In this document: positions 31,414 through 42,849 of the stretch, piece by piece
How positions within the stretch are numbered: the first letter of the stretch is position 1
How the letters are laid out: the number at the start of each line of letters is the position of its first letter
From: Myxocyprinus asiaticus
Taxonomy: Eukaryota > Chordata > Actinopteri > Cypriniformes > Catostomidae
Length of the DNA stretch: 64,000 nucleotides
Direction of reading: 5' to 3'
NCBI RefSeq assembly: GCF_019703515.2
Contig: NC_059385.1
Coordinates: 33,094,501-33,158,500, forward strand
The notes under the pieces: model-generated
Databases searched by the model: none
Told to the model about the DNA's origin: nothing
What the model saw: the letters and a program-made list of their open reading frames with translations, nothing else
Made by a program: the position numbers and the translations under genes

Positions 31414-32658
31414 CACTATATTGCCAAAAGTATTCGCTCACCCATCCAAATAATTGAATTCAGGTGTTCCAATCACTTCCATGGCCACAGGTGTATAAAT
31501 GAAGCACCTAGGCATGCAGACTGCTTCTACAAACATTTGTGAAAGAATGGGCCGCTCTCAGGAGCTCATTGAATTCCAGCGGTATTGTGATAGGATGCCA
31601 CCTGTGCAACAAGTCCAGTCGTGAAATTTCCTCGCTACTAAATATTCCACAGTCAACTGTCAGTGGTATTATAACAAAGTGGAAGCGATTGGGAATGACA
31701 GCAACTCAGCCACGAAGTGGTAGGCCACGTAAAATGACAGAGCGGGGTCAGCGGATGCTGAGGCGCATAGTGCACAGAGGTCGCCAACTTTCTGCAGAGT
31801 CAATCACTACAGACCTCCAAAGTTCATGTGGCCTTCAGATTAGCTCCAGAACAGTGCATAGAGAGCTTCATGGAATGGGTTTCCATGGCCGAGCAGCTGC
31901 ATCCAAGCCATACATCACCAAGTGCAATGCAAAGCGTCGGATGCAGTGGTGTAAAGCACGCCGCCACTGGACTCTAGAGCAGTGGAGACGCGTTCTCTGG
32001 AGTGACGAATCACACTTCTCCATCTGGCAATCTGATGGACGAGTCTAGGTTTGGCGGTTGCCAGGAGAACGGTACTTGTCTGACTGCATTGTGCCAACTG
32101 TGAAGTTTGGTGGAGGGGGGATTATGGTGTGGGGTTGTTTTTCAGGAGCTGGGCTTGGCCTCTTAGTTCCAGTGAAAGGAACTCTGAATGCTTCAGCATA
32201 CCAATAGATTTTGGACAATTCCATGCTCCCAACTTTGTGGGAACAGTTTGGGGATGGCCCCTTCCTGTTCCAACATGACTGCGCACCAGTGCACAAAGCA
32301 AGGTCCATAAAGACATGGATGAGCGAGTTTGGTGTGGAAGAACTTGACTGGCCTGCACAGAGTCCTGACCTCAACCCGATAGAGCACCTTTGGGATGAAT
32401 TAGAGCGAAGACTGCGAGCCAGGCCTTCTCGTCCAACATCAGTGTCTGACCTCACAAATGCGCTTCTGGAAGAATGGTCAAAAATTCCCATAAACACACT
32501 CCTAAACCTTGTGGAAAGCCTTCCCAGAAGAGTTGAAGCTGTTATAGCTGCAAAGAGTGGGCCGACGTCATATTAAACCTTATGGATTAAGAATGGGATG
32601 TCACTTAAGTTCATATGCGTCTAAAGGCAGATGAGCAAATACTTTTGGCAATATAGTG
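31414..32658 (+). mobile_element. Tc1/mariner-like transposon, copy 2
   Basis: Ends CACTATATTGCCAAAAGTATT (31414) and AATACTTTTGGCAATATAGTG (ending 32658) are inverted repeats flanked by TA (31412-31413 and 32659-32660). The length of 1.25 kb is normal for Tc1 elements. It lies within retroviral env sequence and is therefore younger than that provirus. Confidence 0.95.
31547..32576 (+). pseudogene. Tc1-like DD34E transposase, near complete
   Basis: The natural start is the ATG at 31547 (MGRSQELIEFQR); one base is missing near 31580, after which the frame starting at 31539 is the real one. A helix-turn-helix (REISSLLNIPQSTVSGII) and GRPR hook (QPRSGRPRKM) precede the catalytic domain. Catalytic residues: Asp in LWSDESHF near 32010, Asp in QHDCAPVHK near 32280, and Glu in NPIEHLWDE near 32385, 34 residues apart. 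Two in-frame TAG codons occur at 32046-32048 and 32205-32207. Only three lesions, so it is young, but not functional. Confidence 0.93.
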
Positions 32659-33176
32659 TATCTTCATTGGAGGACTCAATTTCCTCCCAATTTGGTCTTT
32701 CTGTCCATCCAGGATAGTTGTCATTGTATTGCATTGGACCATTCACATTGATCAATGTCATCTGCTTCGCTGCTTCTCGGATCAAGAATGATTTGATCAA
32801 TGGTAACACACAACAGAATATTATTCCTCCCACAAGGATTGTTATTCCAATCATTATACCAATTTTAGCCAACCATGCACCCCATTTCTTAAACAATTCT
32901 ATTTAAATTGTTATAAACAAACAAGACAAGCAATCTTAATCTTTAGTCACCACCATGTTTTCTTTCATTCTTCATTACTATTCAAATGTACATGAGTTCA
33001 ATAAAAGCATAAGTAAAAGTAATAAATCATCTTTCAATCTTAATTATTCATCATACAAGCATTCCCAGGTTTGTCTAATACTTCTTTAATATGTCAGGCA
33101 CTCCTTTGTCTGCAATGGATCTCAATAGCCAACCTCCAGAACCAATCTATAAATAATGCTTGGTCTTTTACACTGT

Positions 33177-33714
33177 GATAAGTCTGTGGAAGTCTCTATG
33201 ATGTTCTGGTGCAGAGATATGTTTTGTTACTTTGTTGCTAAGATAACACCATCTGGTAGCTAGGCAGTTACCAAGGTGATACTCAATAGGCTTCTTGCTA
33301 CTCTGAGTTAAATGAAAGAAATCGGAAGTTTCTACGTTGGTCTGGTGCAGAGATATGTGATTTGTTACATGTTCTAGGGTAACCCCATCTGGTTTCTAGG
33401 CAGTTACCAAGGTGATGCTCAAAAGGCTCCTTGCTATCCTGAGTCAAATGAACGAAACTGGAAGTCTCTACATTGTTCTGGTGCAGAGATATATGATTTG
33501 TTACTTGGTTGCTAGGGTAACCCCATCTGGTTGCTAGGCAGGTACCAAGGTGATACTCTAAAGGCTCCTTGCTACCCTGAGTCGAATGAAAGAAACCGGA
33601 AGTGTCTACGATGTTCTGGTGCAGAGATATGTGATTTGTTACATGGTTGCTAGGGTAACCCCATCTGGTTGCTAGGTAGTTACCAAGGTAATACTCAAAA
33701 GGATCCTTGCTATT
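33177..33714. repeat. Minisatellite, about 136-bp unit, four copies
   Basis: GTTCTGGTGCAGAGATATG-type starts recur at about 33204, 33340, 33476 and 33615, so the period is 136-139 bp. Each unit has GTAACCCCATCTGGTTGCTAG and CAAGGTGATACTCAA-type parts. The array abuts the LTR end at 33714. A minus-strand frame (33298-33813) runs through it only because the unit has few stops. Confidence 0.9.
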
Positions 33715-35146
33715 GTCATGGAATATTGAAGTCTTTTTCCCTCTCTGCAAGAAAACTCTAGAAGTCAGGAGTTCCAGATGCCAAAAGTTAGGCTTTATTG
33801 AGCAAAACCACAAAACCTGAGATGCCAGCTGTTCATCTGACTATCCAGTCCCAAACTCTCATTTTTATACATTTCTGTTATCATCTTTGAGCCAATAAAC
33901 ATACATTTCTGTTATCTTAACCAATGGGCGTGCTTCCCACCTGTTTCTGTTTGCCACCATTATTTAACAGACCTTCTAACTTCTTTCTAATGGTGGAATC
34001 CTGGCAACCAGCCAATTTTTTTTTAAATGAACATTTTAATCCCATTTATTAGGAATGTGTGAATTCTATGTAAACAGAATAGAGTAGTTTAAACATAATA
34101 AGTAACTTGACTAATAGCTGTACCATCCAGTGGTTGAGGAATGCTTTCTCCACTTTGTACCATTCTATGTATAACATTGCTGAGTGTGCTTTTAAGCTAA
34201 AACAGCATATATGTGTTTCTCATAGCAATAGTCACAAAGGCCTTACAGCCTTGTGTACATGTTCCTGGTTTACATAATGCCCAGGCTACTTCTATACAAA
34301 TATCTTTTCTATGTTTAATACAATATACTATATATTCCCCCCTTTAAGACTTCTCAAAGTCTCACCTCTATTTCCTTTACCCAGAGTGCAACTTCACAAG
34401 TCAGTCTCCTTCATTTCTATCAAGTGACCAATATAAGTCACACATTCCTCTAACAATAACTTTTCTTATGGAATCGCACACCGGAGGAGAAACAAGACCA
34501 AACATCTCCCCCACATTTGGCTAGGAGGAAGTAAAAGTTCTTGCCTCCCTAACTAAGTCTTTTTAGGGGGTGGCACGAATCAGAAACAAATCAAATTCTT
34601 GTATAGAAGCATGTGCATGCAAATGCAGCCTTGCCCATGGTTGTCATGGTTATGTAGAGTACATCAGTGATTAGACTTATTTCAGTAGATTAACATAATT
34701 CATTGATTAAACAATATCAGCAAATTACTCAGCATATTGATACGTCCCACGGTGCCAGAGGAACTCGCAGACATTTCCGGGAGCCTGGAGTGCTATCTGG
34801 TGGTGTTGGAGCAGACAACGGGTTTTTAAATCACCAGTAGAGTCTTTCCCTTGCTGCTAAGCATTGAGGTGTTCATCGATCCTTTCTTCATTTTATGATG
34901 TCGTATTCCCTGGCCCTTCAGTGGCACTTCCAGTGTTTTTTCAAAGTTTATAAATGCATATTATACTTCACTCAAAAGTAATTTACTTGGTTAACAGTAC
35001 CTTTGAGAGTGATTCAAACAATTAAGTAATATTTTTAAAACATTCACAAAGTACAAATAATCAAATCATTCAAATAGCTGGATTAAACCATTAACTCTCA
35101 AATAAATAATAACTTAGGGGCATATGCCAAAATAATAAACATAACA
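33714..35146 (-). mobile_element. Endogenous retrovirus 3' LTR, minus strand, right copy
   Basis: Read on the minus strand it starts TGTTATGTTTATTATTTTGG right after a polypurine tract and ends CCATGACA. It shares the GAAGTCTTAAAGGGGGGAAT block (near 34335) and GCTCAATAAAGC polyadenylation region (near 33800) with the other two LTRs. At 1.43 kb it is longer than the plus-strand copy; a GC-richer segment about 34740-34940 may be an insertion. Confidence 0.78.
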
Positions 35147-35164
35147 CCCTCTATCTTCCTGCCT
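35147..35164 (-). promoter_or_regulatory. Retroviral polypurine tract
   Basis: On the minus strand AGGCAGGAAGATAGAGGG directly precedes the TG of the LTR, the place where plus-strand DNA synthesis starts. The plus-strand copy has the equivalent tract just before 18416. Confidence 0.65.
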
Positions 35165-35322
35165 ACTCTACCCAATCTAGAGTACTACCTAGTTTTGCAT
35201 AAAAGAAAATACAATGAGTATGCTGACTCCCTTGCTATTCAAAAACAATAGAAAATTGAAAATAAAGAGTGAAAAATAAAACGCTCCCCTTCACTACCAT
35301 TTTTGTGTAACAAGGTTTTACA

Positions 35323-35697
35323 TTATTTCATCCATTTCATCCAGTCAGGACCTATGGGGTACACAGTGGCCCCAATGTCAATTCCAGATGGTTTTACAGA
35401 CACACTGATCATCTGTTTGGCTGCAGCATTGGACAGCACTGATCTAAGGAGAGGCACAACACAACAAAACAACAACACAAAAATAACAACAGCTATAGCT
35501 ATTATTATTCCTACCTTAGTAAGCCATTCTCCCCAGGCTCCAAATATCTTGTCAAACCAGTTTCCAATATGCTGGTCTCTTCCTGCATTTGCAGTCACCT
35601 CTTCCCTTAGACCTATCAGCTTCTTCATTGCCTCAGTAAAGGATCCATCAGGAGCTGTATTATTTGGGATATAAGTACAACAGTCAGCTCCAGACAT
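35323..35697 (-). pseudogene. Retroviral env transmembrane subunit, C-terminal part
   Basis: On the minus strand a cysteine cluster of C-X6-CC form (the pair in GADCCTYIP near 35680) is followed by a heptad-like segment, a membrane-proximal NWFDKIFGAWGEWL, a hydrophobic span (IIIAIAVVIFVLLFCC near 35470) and a short tail with a stop at 35323-35325. This is the layout of the env fusion subunit. The N-terminal part upstream (35700-36640) is interrupted by stops and shifts, so the protein cannot be made. Confidence 0.8.
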
Positions 35698-36643
35698 TAC
35701 ACAAACTCCTCCTTTTTTCTGCCAATAATCAATTTAGTCTATTTTGCAATGCCATTTTACTTGTAGCTTCTAGCTGTTCTCCTAAGGCCTTCAATGCTTC
35801 ATCAGTGTAATCAATGAATCTTTGCTGGTTGTAGAAAATATAATTAATCCATTCCGTATTCTTATTAAGCTATCCATATGAATATAGACTCAAAACCTGA
35901 TTTTACTTCATCTCTAGCTTTAAATTCATGTGGTATTCCTCTTGGTTGACCAATTGCATCTAAGTACACATTAGGCTCTTTCTGATAGGCTCTTTTTACT
36001 CTATGTTTTTTCTATACAGTCTCTCTAAATTCAGTCTGGATTTCAGATTCTTTTGGGTCCCATTTTAACATAATTATTTCTTGCACTAGTCTTACTCTAG
36101 CACATATTCCTTTCCAACCTTTGGGTAACGTAGCCTTCAATCAATTTCCTCCACAAATCCAAAATTAGTCTGCTATGGCTACTATTTGTTCTTCATATAA
36201 TATTATCACAGGAGGAAATAGAGTTTGGTTTTCACACTTTACATGCCATCCTTTCCAAGTGCTATTCACACATCTTGGGGATTCTATTACTGTAACATTT
36301 TTCTTTAGTGTGGCTGTTGCAAATACAGTATGACTACAGCTGTAAATTCCTTTTTGTTCATAAATTGTTTCATCCAGATTACTTTACAGTTGCCTTGAAA
36401 TTTTCCCATATTAACCTTTCCATTAGATTTATTAAAACACTCACATTCAAGTGCGCAGTTTATGGCATATGCTAAAGGGTTTTCTCTTTTTCTTGCACCA
36501 ATTCAAACATCTAAACATTTACATTCATCTCCCCAAACTTTCTCTTCATAGTAATTTTGAAATTCTGGGTGTCCTAAAGTTGCCAGACACTCGGCTGGGC
36601 AGAAAGGTACTCTTTCTCTTTTAACACAATTTTATGAATAGTG

Positions 36644-37342
36644 TTACAGTGCACACTGCATATAATCATATTGGTTGGGCACCACTATAAGCTCTTTCAA
36701 AGGTGATGGTGAACATAACAAGCAATTAGACATTCCTGACTGCCTTGCTGTATACTCTGACCACTTAAACCAATCATTCTGATGTGCATTCTCTAACAAT
36801 CTTTCCTTTTCCAATGATTGGTCAGTTTCATAGTCTGTGTCATCATAAGATGTCTCTAATGGCAATTGTGTTGTCTGGTATTCTGTATCACCATACGGGG
36901 TCTTTGGTGGCAATGCTATAGACTGGTAGTCTGAACCACCATAAGGATCCTGATAGTCTTCATAGTCATACAAGGGGTTAAAAGACCTCTTTTTAATGGA
37001 GTTATTTACTTGAGTACCTTGTGTCGGATCAGTGGCATTATGGAGACCATTTGGGAGACCACTCAAGGGTTGAGAAGTCAATCGAGGAAAACTTTTCCTG
37101 CCTTGGGTCTGGGGTAACTGCTGCATCAGTTGTATCAGCATCAGTATCATTGTAAGAACCTCTCTCACCTTCCTGTTCTGTCTCCTCTGGCTGTGGTACA
37201 TCCTACTGCAGCTGTATTTAATTTCTTTAATTTCTTGCCCTAAAATGAGGTGCAACAGTGTTACTACTCTCTCCTTCCTGCTCTGCACTTCCTTCCCCTT
37301 GTTCTGCCCTTTCTTGGTCATGGGCTTCAAGTTCTCTTTCAA
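36644..37342 (-). pseudogene. Retroviral env surface subunit, N-terminal part
   Basis: A 232-codon minus-strand frame. Its C-terminal part has NDWFKWSEYTARQSGMSNC then LLCSP, giving a CxxC-type cysteine pair as in surface subunits that bond to the transmembrane subunit. A middle segment is rich in Tyr, Asp and Pro with a threefold repeat (DxxYQT, 36800-36960). The frame ends at 36644 and env text continues in other frames toward 35700. Identification rests on position between integrase and transmembrane parts. Confidence 0.6.
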
Positions 37343-37391
37343 CTTCAGGAGGATCCACGTTTAAATCTTCCTGATCGTCTTTTGCACTATC

Positions 37392-37500
37392 TATTTGGTC
37401 TTCTTGTCTTCTTGGTCTTAGTCTAGGCACACTTGTGCAGTGATTCAAATGATACCACATTGTGCTACCTTCTACCTGCACTGCTGTTGGGGTTGCCCTT
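37392..37500 (-). pseudogene. Retroviral integrase C-terminal remnant
   Basis: The minus-strand segment QVEGSTMWYHLNHCTSVP (37425-37481) resembles the end of gammaretrovirus-like pol, where the integrase tail has a Val-x-Gly...Trp..His..His pattern, and an acidic tail follows. It runs into the env frame, the usual pol-env overlap. Pol upstream of 37500 is absent, so only the 3' part of the provirus is here. Confidence 0.55.
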
Positions 37501-38057
37501 ACTTACTAAGGGTCTGGTTGTAAGTGAGGTTTTTATTCCCTGGGTGAAAGTCCCAAGGTTGCATAGTTGGCAAAAAAAATTAATATCTCGTTATTGAACT
37601 AAACTACCGCAGCCCACTAGCCCCACACGCCACACTTACTTACGTTGATATGCTGATGTTGAGTATGATGAACAAATAGATTCCCTTCTATACTTTAAAC
37701 ACTCATGAAAATGGAGGTCATGTGATGCCATGCGAGAAGCAGATGTGTGAACTAGTTCTGCGCACTTTGCTTGTTTTTAATTGTTTTCATGTTATGATCT
37801 GGTGAGATTCGATACACCCAGTTACATATTTGCTAACTGAGGTAAATATGGCAAAGAAGTCAAAATCCTCAGACTCTGGAGACATTAAAAGACACTTACG
37901 TGCCCTGTGAGCCGGAGACTTGATCTGGAAGGCACATCGGGAGAAGAAATTTAGCATCAACTGTCAAACATCTCGGTGATGCTGATGAAGGTTGTTGCTG
38001 ACTTGGAGGATCTTGCTGTAATACGTCGATCGATTATAGCAATGGAAACAAAATTCT

Positions 38058-38700
38058 GTGAGTTGTGAATCTTGTGAGTTGGTCACAAGAGTGGCAGATG
38101 TTGAGAAACAAATCGATTATCTGGAGTCATCGGAAAGGGAATTATCTGCTAATCCGCCTGTGTCAAAAACAGACATGGAATACATTTTGGAAAAATTGGA
38201 AGATCTCGAAAATAGGAATCGAAAGAGCAATATACGAATTGTTGAAATTCCTGAGCATGAAGAGGGCAGAGATATGGTGAAATTCCTGGATGAGCTCTTC
38301 CCGAGTCTGCTCGACATAACAGGTCATAAACTGGAAATCGAGCGATCTCACAGAGTCCCGGCTCGCAGATCTGCTGAGGGAGACAGGCCCGATCAATTCT
38401 GGCCAAATTTCATCCAATAAAGATCTCGTGTTGCGCTAGGCGAGGAGCAAAGGAAAGCTTTCTTGGAAGAATCACAATATTTTCTTGTTCCTGGACTTTG
38501 CGAATTTGACAAGAGAGAAACGTGATCAGTTCAAGGAATGCAAGAAACTCTTACATCAACGGAAGATCGCTTTTGCACTGATGTTTCCAGCCAAACTGAG
38601 GATAGACACCAAAGACGGCCGCAAAGTATTTTTATGCCTCAAAAAAGCACTGTCCTTTATAGAAACTATGGGTGAGTAAGCCATTGCATGTTACTTATGT
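38058..38700 (+). pseudogene. LINE ORF1 protein (RNA-binding)
   Basis: ORF1 would coat LINE RNA as a coiled-coil trimer. The frame 38058-38420 has a coiled-coil stretch (VADVEKQIDYLESSEREL, then MEYILEKLEDLENRNRK) and the RRM-like start SNIRIVEIPEHEEGRDM typical of L1-type ORF1, then HKLEIERSHRVPARR. It stops at 38418-38420; the C-terminal part resumes in another frame at 38485-38679 (FANLTREKRDQFKE, ALMFPAKLRIDTKDGRKVF). A possible start upstream near 37848 (ATGGCAAAGAAGTC) is out of frame. Broken. Confidence 0.85.
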
Positions 38701-39690
38701 GAGTGGACCGACTCACACATAACTCGACTGTCTAAGGAAGCTGGGCACCATTTTTGTTTCTTTCTGCGTTGGCTCCGCCTAGCGGATGGAGTTTGTTTTG
38801 TAGAATGACACTTTCTTCCAGAAACTTTTGCATTGACTGAAGATCGCTTTTACACTGAAGTTCCCGGCCAGATTGAGAATGGACACTATAGATGACCGCA
38901 AAATATCCACATGCCGACACAAACGATGTCTTTTATAAAGCTGACGGACTGAGTAAGTCATGATGTATTTATTTTTTTTTTTTATGCGGCCTCCGAATGA
39001 ATTTGACTCTTGATCATCCAAGGAACCAGGATGCCTGTTTTGTTTCTTTTTGTGCTGGTTCCGTCTGGCAGCTGGAGTTTGTTTTGTGGAGTGGCACTCC
39101 TTTGAGACAGTTGTGGATGAATCTGTTTGTTCTTTGTGCTTATGCCTCCTGTTGGCTGGAGTTTGTTTTGTGGAGTATTTTCGCAGGACATTGGAATGAT
39201 TACGTCATCTGCTGCACTCATAACAGCTGGTTCACTGAACACTTGTTTATCTGTCCGAGGAAACTGAATGGCTTTATATCAGCTGGAAATTGTTTTGTGA
39301 AGGAACACACCTTCGAGACAGTTCTGTGAATGATACCACGTGTTCTTTGTGTTTATTCTGCCTGTTGGCTGGGGTCTGTTTTACAAAGTATTTTCTGTTA
39401 TTTAATTTTGCCTCACAAAATCTTTATAGAAGCACTTGAGCAATCTTGAGCAATCTGATGGCAAAGTTGTCACGGGGGTTCTCGTAGGCATACATGGACT
39501 CTTTGAGTTTAGAGGGATTGATGCTGGTTGGCGCTGTCGTGCGCGGGGTTAATGCACACCTTTTTCTGTTTTCTGTTTGTTTTATTCTGGGGAAATTTCG
39601 GGGTTTGACTGGTGCATTGATGTTTAAATGTGGTCTTTGTAATCTTGTTTTTGATGAACAATTTATTTTTTCTATTATATCAAATGTCAG
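38700..39690 (+). repeat. Repetitive spacer between LINE ORFs
   Basis: A segment resembling ORF1 3' sequence (CGCTTTTGCACTGATGTTTC, 38566) recurs at 38846 in diverged form, about 280 bases on, and TGGAGTTTGTTTTGT recurs at about 38790, 39070 and 39158. This is an internal duplication within the LINE. Confidence 0.6.
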
Positions 39691-39698
39691 ATGTTAAT

Positions 39699-42600
39699 AT
39701 GAGTGGGTTATTTTTCTCCACGTGGAATGTGAATGGGTTGGGGCACACCATAAAAAGAATTGAAGGTTATTTCTTCACAATGATATTGTGTTTCTTCAAG
39801 AAACACATCTTTCCCCACAGGAAGCTGAAAAATTCGGGAAGATATGGGGTGGGCATGTTTTCTTTAGTGCTGGCTCAAGTAAGAGCAGGGGGGGTCATTA
39901 TATTGATAAATAAACATCTGCAATTCAAATGTCTCAAACAGATTAAAGATAAATCAGGAAGGGTCATTGTTGTTCTAGCAGAAATTCAGGGGCAAAGGTT
40001 GATTTTGGCTAATATTTACGCACCTAACGCTGATGATCAGGGCTTTTTTACAGATCTTGAAGGGATGTTGCAAGCCGCTGGCACCCCTCATGATATAATA
40101 TTGAGAGGAGACTTTAATCTATTGATGGACTTAGTCCTTGATCATAGTGAAGCAAAAATGTGCAAGTATAATACTATTTTGTCGCACAAGGTGGAGTTTT
40201 GGTTATTCAGGGCAAGACAGTCATATTTTGAGTTAGGGGACAAAGCAGGGAAGCTTTTGGCAAGATATATAAAGCAGAGAGTGTCTTTTTCTACCATTCC
40301 TTCAGTGAAATTTGCTGGTGGTGAAATTTTTACCTCGGCCATTGATATTAATAATGCCTTTAAAGAATTCTATCTTGATCTCTATAGTTCCAAGTCTTCG
40401 TCTAATGATGAAGATATTAGAAATTTTGTGGAACCATTAGAACTCCCTAAATTGACGACTGAGCAAAAAAACTCTCTTAACCTTGGAGGAAATTGATGAG
40501 GTAATTAAGGCCTTAGGCAAGACTCTGGGGCTAGATGGTTTTGCCGCTGAATTTTTTAGGTCTTATGCTACAGAACTGGCTCCACTTTTGTTAGAAGTTT
40601 ATTCAGAATCATTAAAGAATGGAAAGCTTCCACCAACAATGACGCAAGCTCGGATCAGTCTGATTCTTAAAAAAGACAAAGATCCAAGCGAGTGTAAGCG
40701 TTACCATCGAATTTACCTAATCCAGCTAGATGTAAACATTTTGGCTACAATTTTGGCTAACCGATTAAGTAAAGTTATGACATCTCTTATACATATAGAT
40801 CAGGTAGGGTTTATTTGGGGTCGTAGCTCTTCTGATAACATTAGACATTTCATCAACATCATGTGGTCAGTGGCGAATGATCAGACTCCGGTCGCTGCCA
40901 TCTCACTTGACGCCGAAAAGGCATTTTATATGGTAGAATGGGATTATCTTTTTAAGATTTTGGAAATGTATGGGTTCGGGAGTACGTTTATTGGTTGGAT
41001 CAAGTTACTTTATAGACACCCTGTAGCAGCGGTACAAACAAATGGATTAATTTCAGATTATTGTATCCTGAATAGGGGCACCCGGAAAGGTTGCCCTCTT
41101 TCCCCATTATTGTTCTGTCTTGCCCTGGAACCATTAGCAGCCGCGATAAGAGAGGAGGATCATGTTCTAGGGGTGGTGGCGAGAGGTGTGGCGCATAAAC
41201 TTCTGCTTGATGCAGATGATAATTTATTATTCGTCTCTGACCCTACTAAATTTATGCCTTGCCTCCACAGAATTATTAATACCTTTTCCAAATTCTCAGG
41301 ATACAAAGTCAACTGCTTAAATCCGAAGCTTTGGCTCTGACAGCGTACTGTCCAGTAATGGCCTTCCAGCCAGGCGCCTTCCAGTGGCCCAAACTGGGCA
41401 TTAAGTATTTGGGTATTTTATTCCCAACAAATGTGTCTGATTTAGTTAGAGTTATAATAAAAAGGATTTCAAGTGATGTAGGCAGGTGGGCTTCATTACA
41501 TTTATCGATGATTGGGAAGGTTAATGTTATTAAAATGAACTGTATTCCAAAATTTAACTACCTGCTACAGTCTATCCCGGTAGATGTCCCCCTCTCTTAT
41601 TTTCAAGCAATTTGAAAGCATAGCGAAGTCTTTTATTTGGAATGGTAAGTGCCCCAGATTACATTTTAGTAAGCTGCATAGGCCGATTGACAAAGGTGGG
41701 CTTGGCCTACCCAAGATTTTGTTTTATTATTATGCGTTCGGTCTCAGACATTTGGCTCATTGGTTGTTTCCACCTGAAAGAGCCCCTCCCTGTTTCTGCA
41801 TTGAACAAGAATTTCTTGCCCCTATTTTCCCATTGCAAAGCCTTTCTGTCAATCTAACCAGAGAAGTTAAATTACACCCTGTTATTTCACATTTGCACTC
41901 AGTATGGACAAAAGTGTCCAGAGTGTTTAATTCAGATATTTATCTAAATGTTGCCTCGAGCCTATGGCTAAACCCCAAACTATGCATTAATAAGCCCCCC
42001 TTTTGTTGGTCAGAGTGGATTGTGAGGGGGGTTAATACACTCAGTGATCTTTATGAGTGATGTGAAGAGATCCTTTGAAAATTTGGTTCAATATTTTGGG
42101 ATCCCCAGATCTCAGTTTTTTAGGTATCTTCAGATACACCACCTGCTCTGCACTATTTTGGGAATAGCATACACCCCCCTAAAGCAGCAGATACTCTAGG
42201 AGAGGTGATTTCTGCTTTTGGAAAAGGTCATGAGGCATCAGTGTATTACTCCATATTAATTCAGAGTCTGGGGGACGGAGTCTCAACCACTCTCAAGAGA
42301 TTATGGGAGAAAGATTTAAACTTGGAATTGGAGGAGGAAGAATGGGCTAGGATTTAAAAAAGAGATGCAAGGGTGCGCCTTATACAATTCAAGATTTTAT
42401 ATCGGTTCTATTGGACCCCCTCTAAATTGTATTGGCTTGGTCTTAAAGCCACACCCACTTGCTGGCAATGCCAATCAGAGGACGGAGATATAACCCATGC
42501 CTTTTGGGGGTGTGTTGAAATACAAAAGTTTTGGTTAAAGGTGCAGAGTCTGGTGTGCGATGTGTTAGGCATTCAGGTATCATTCTGCCCCAGACTCTGT

Positions 42601-42849
42601 ATCTTGGGTGATGTGGCTGTCATTGACATTGAAAGTAGACACATAAAGAGTTGGGTCTTAACCAGTGTCATGATCGCCAGGCAGATCATTTTGAGGGGCT
42701 GGAGGTTGGCTGGAGCACCCTCATTTCAGGAGTGGTGCTCGGAGATGGGAAGGGTGGCGGCCTTTGAGGAAGTTACATTCAGAGGAACGGGGAGGTATAA
42801 AGTGTTTGTGGAGAAATGGGGCGGGTATTTGTCATTTGTGGATGTGTGA
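39699..42849 (+). pseudogene. LINE ORF2: endonuclease and reverse transcriptase
   Basis: ORF2 nicks target DNA and reverse transcribes LINE RNA. It opens MSGLFFSTWNVNGLGH at 39699 (endonuclease N-terminus) and has LILANIYAPNADDQGFF and ILRGDFNLLMD. At about 40165 the endonuclease stops and the text continues in frame with RT-linker sequence (YNTILSHKVEFWLFRARQ), so the rest of the endonuclease is deleted. RT follows from 40483: DEVIKALGKTLGLDGF, ARISLILKKDKDPSECK, AAISLDAEKAFYMVEWDYL, RKGCPLSPLLFCLALE, and DADDNLLF at 41209 where YADD is expected. C-terminal parts run to 42849 with a cysteine-rich PTCWQCQSEDGDITHAF. Frame breaks near 40490, 41335, 41600, 42060 and 42357. Confidence 0.88.

Larger units (their letters stand above)
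31371..32896 (-). pseudogene. Retroviral env transmembrane C-terminus, split by a transposon
   Basis: The minus-strand frame from 32896 holds a membrane-proximal segment (FKKWGAWLAKIG), a hydrophobic span with FCCVLPLIKSF, and a short cytoplasmic tail, matching the layout of the env end at 35323-35697. The Tc1-like element at 31414-32658 enters the tail near its end; the same frame is found on the far side and runs to a stop at 31371-31373. The ectodomain is missing, so no fusion protein exists here. Confidence 0.7.

Noticed and set aside
33298..33813. 171-codon minus-strand frame with a repeated GNxLxTRWGYP peptide
   Set aside because: It is the translation of the 136-bp minisatellite and continues into an LTR; no start context or homologue is known to me.
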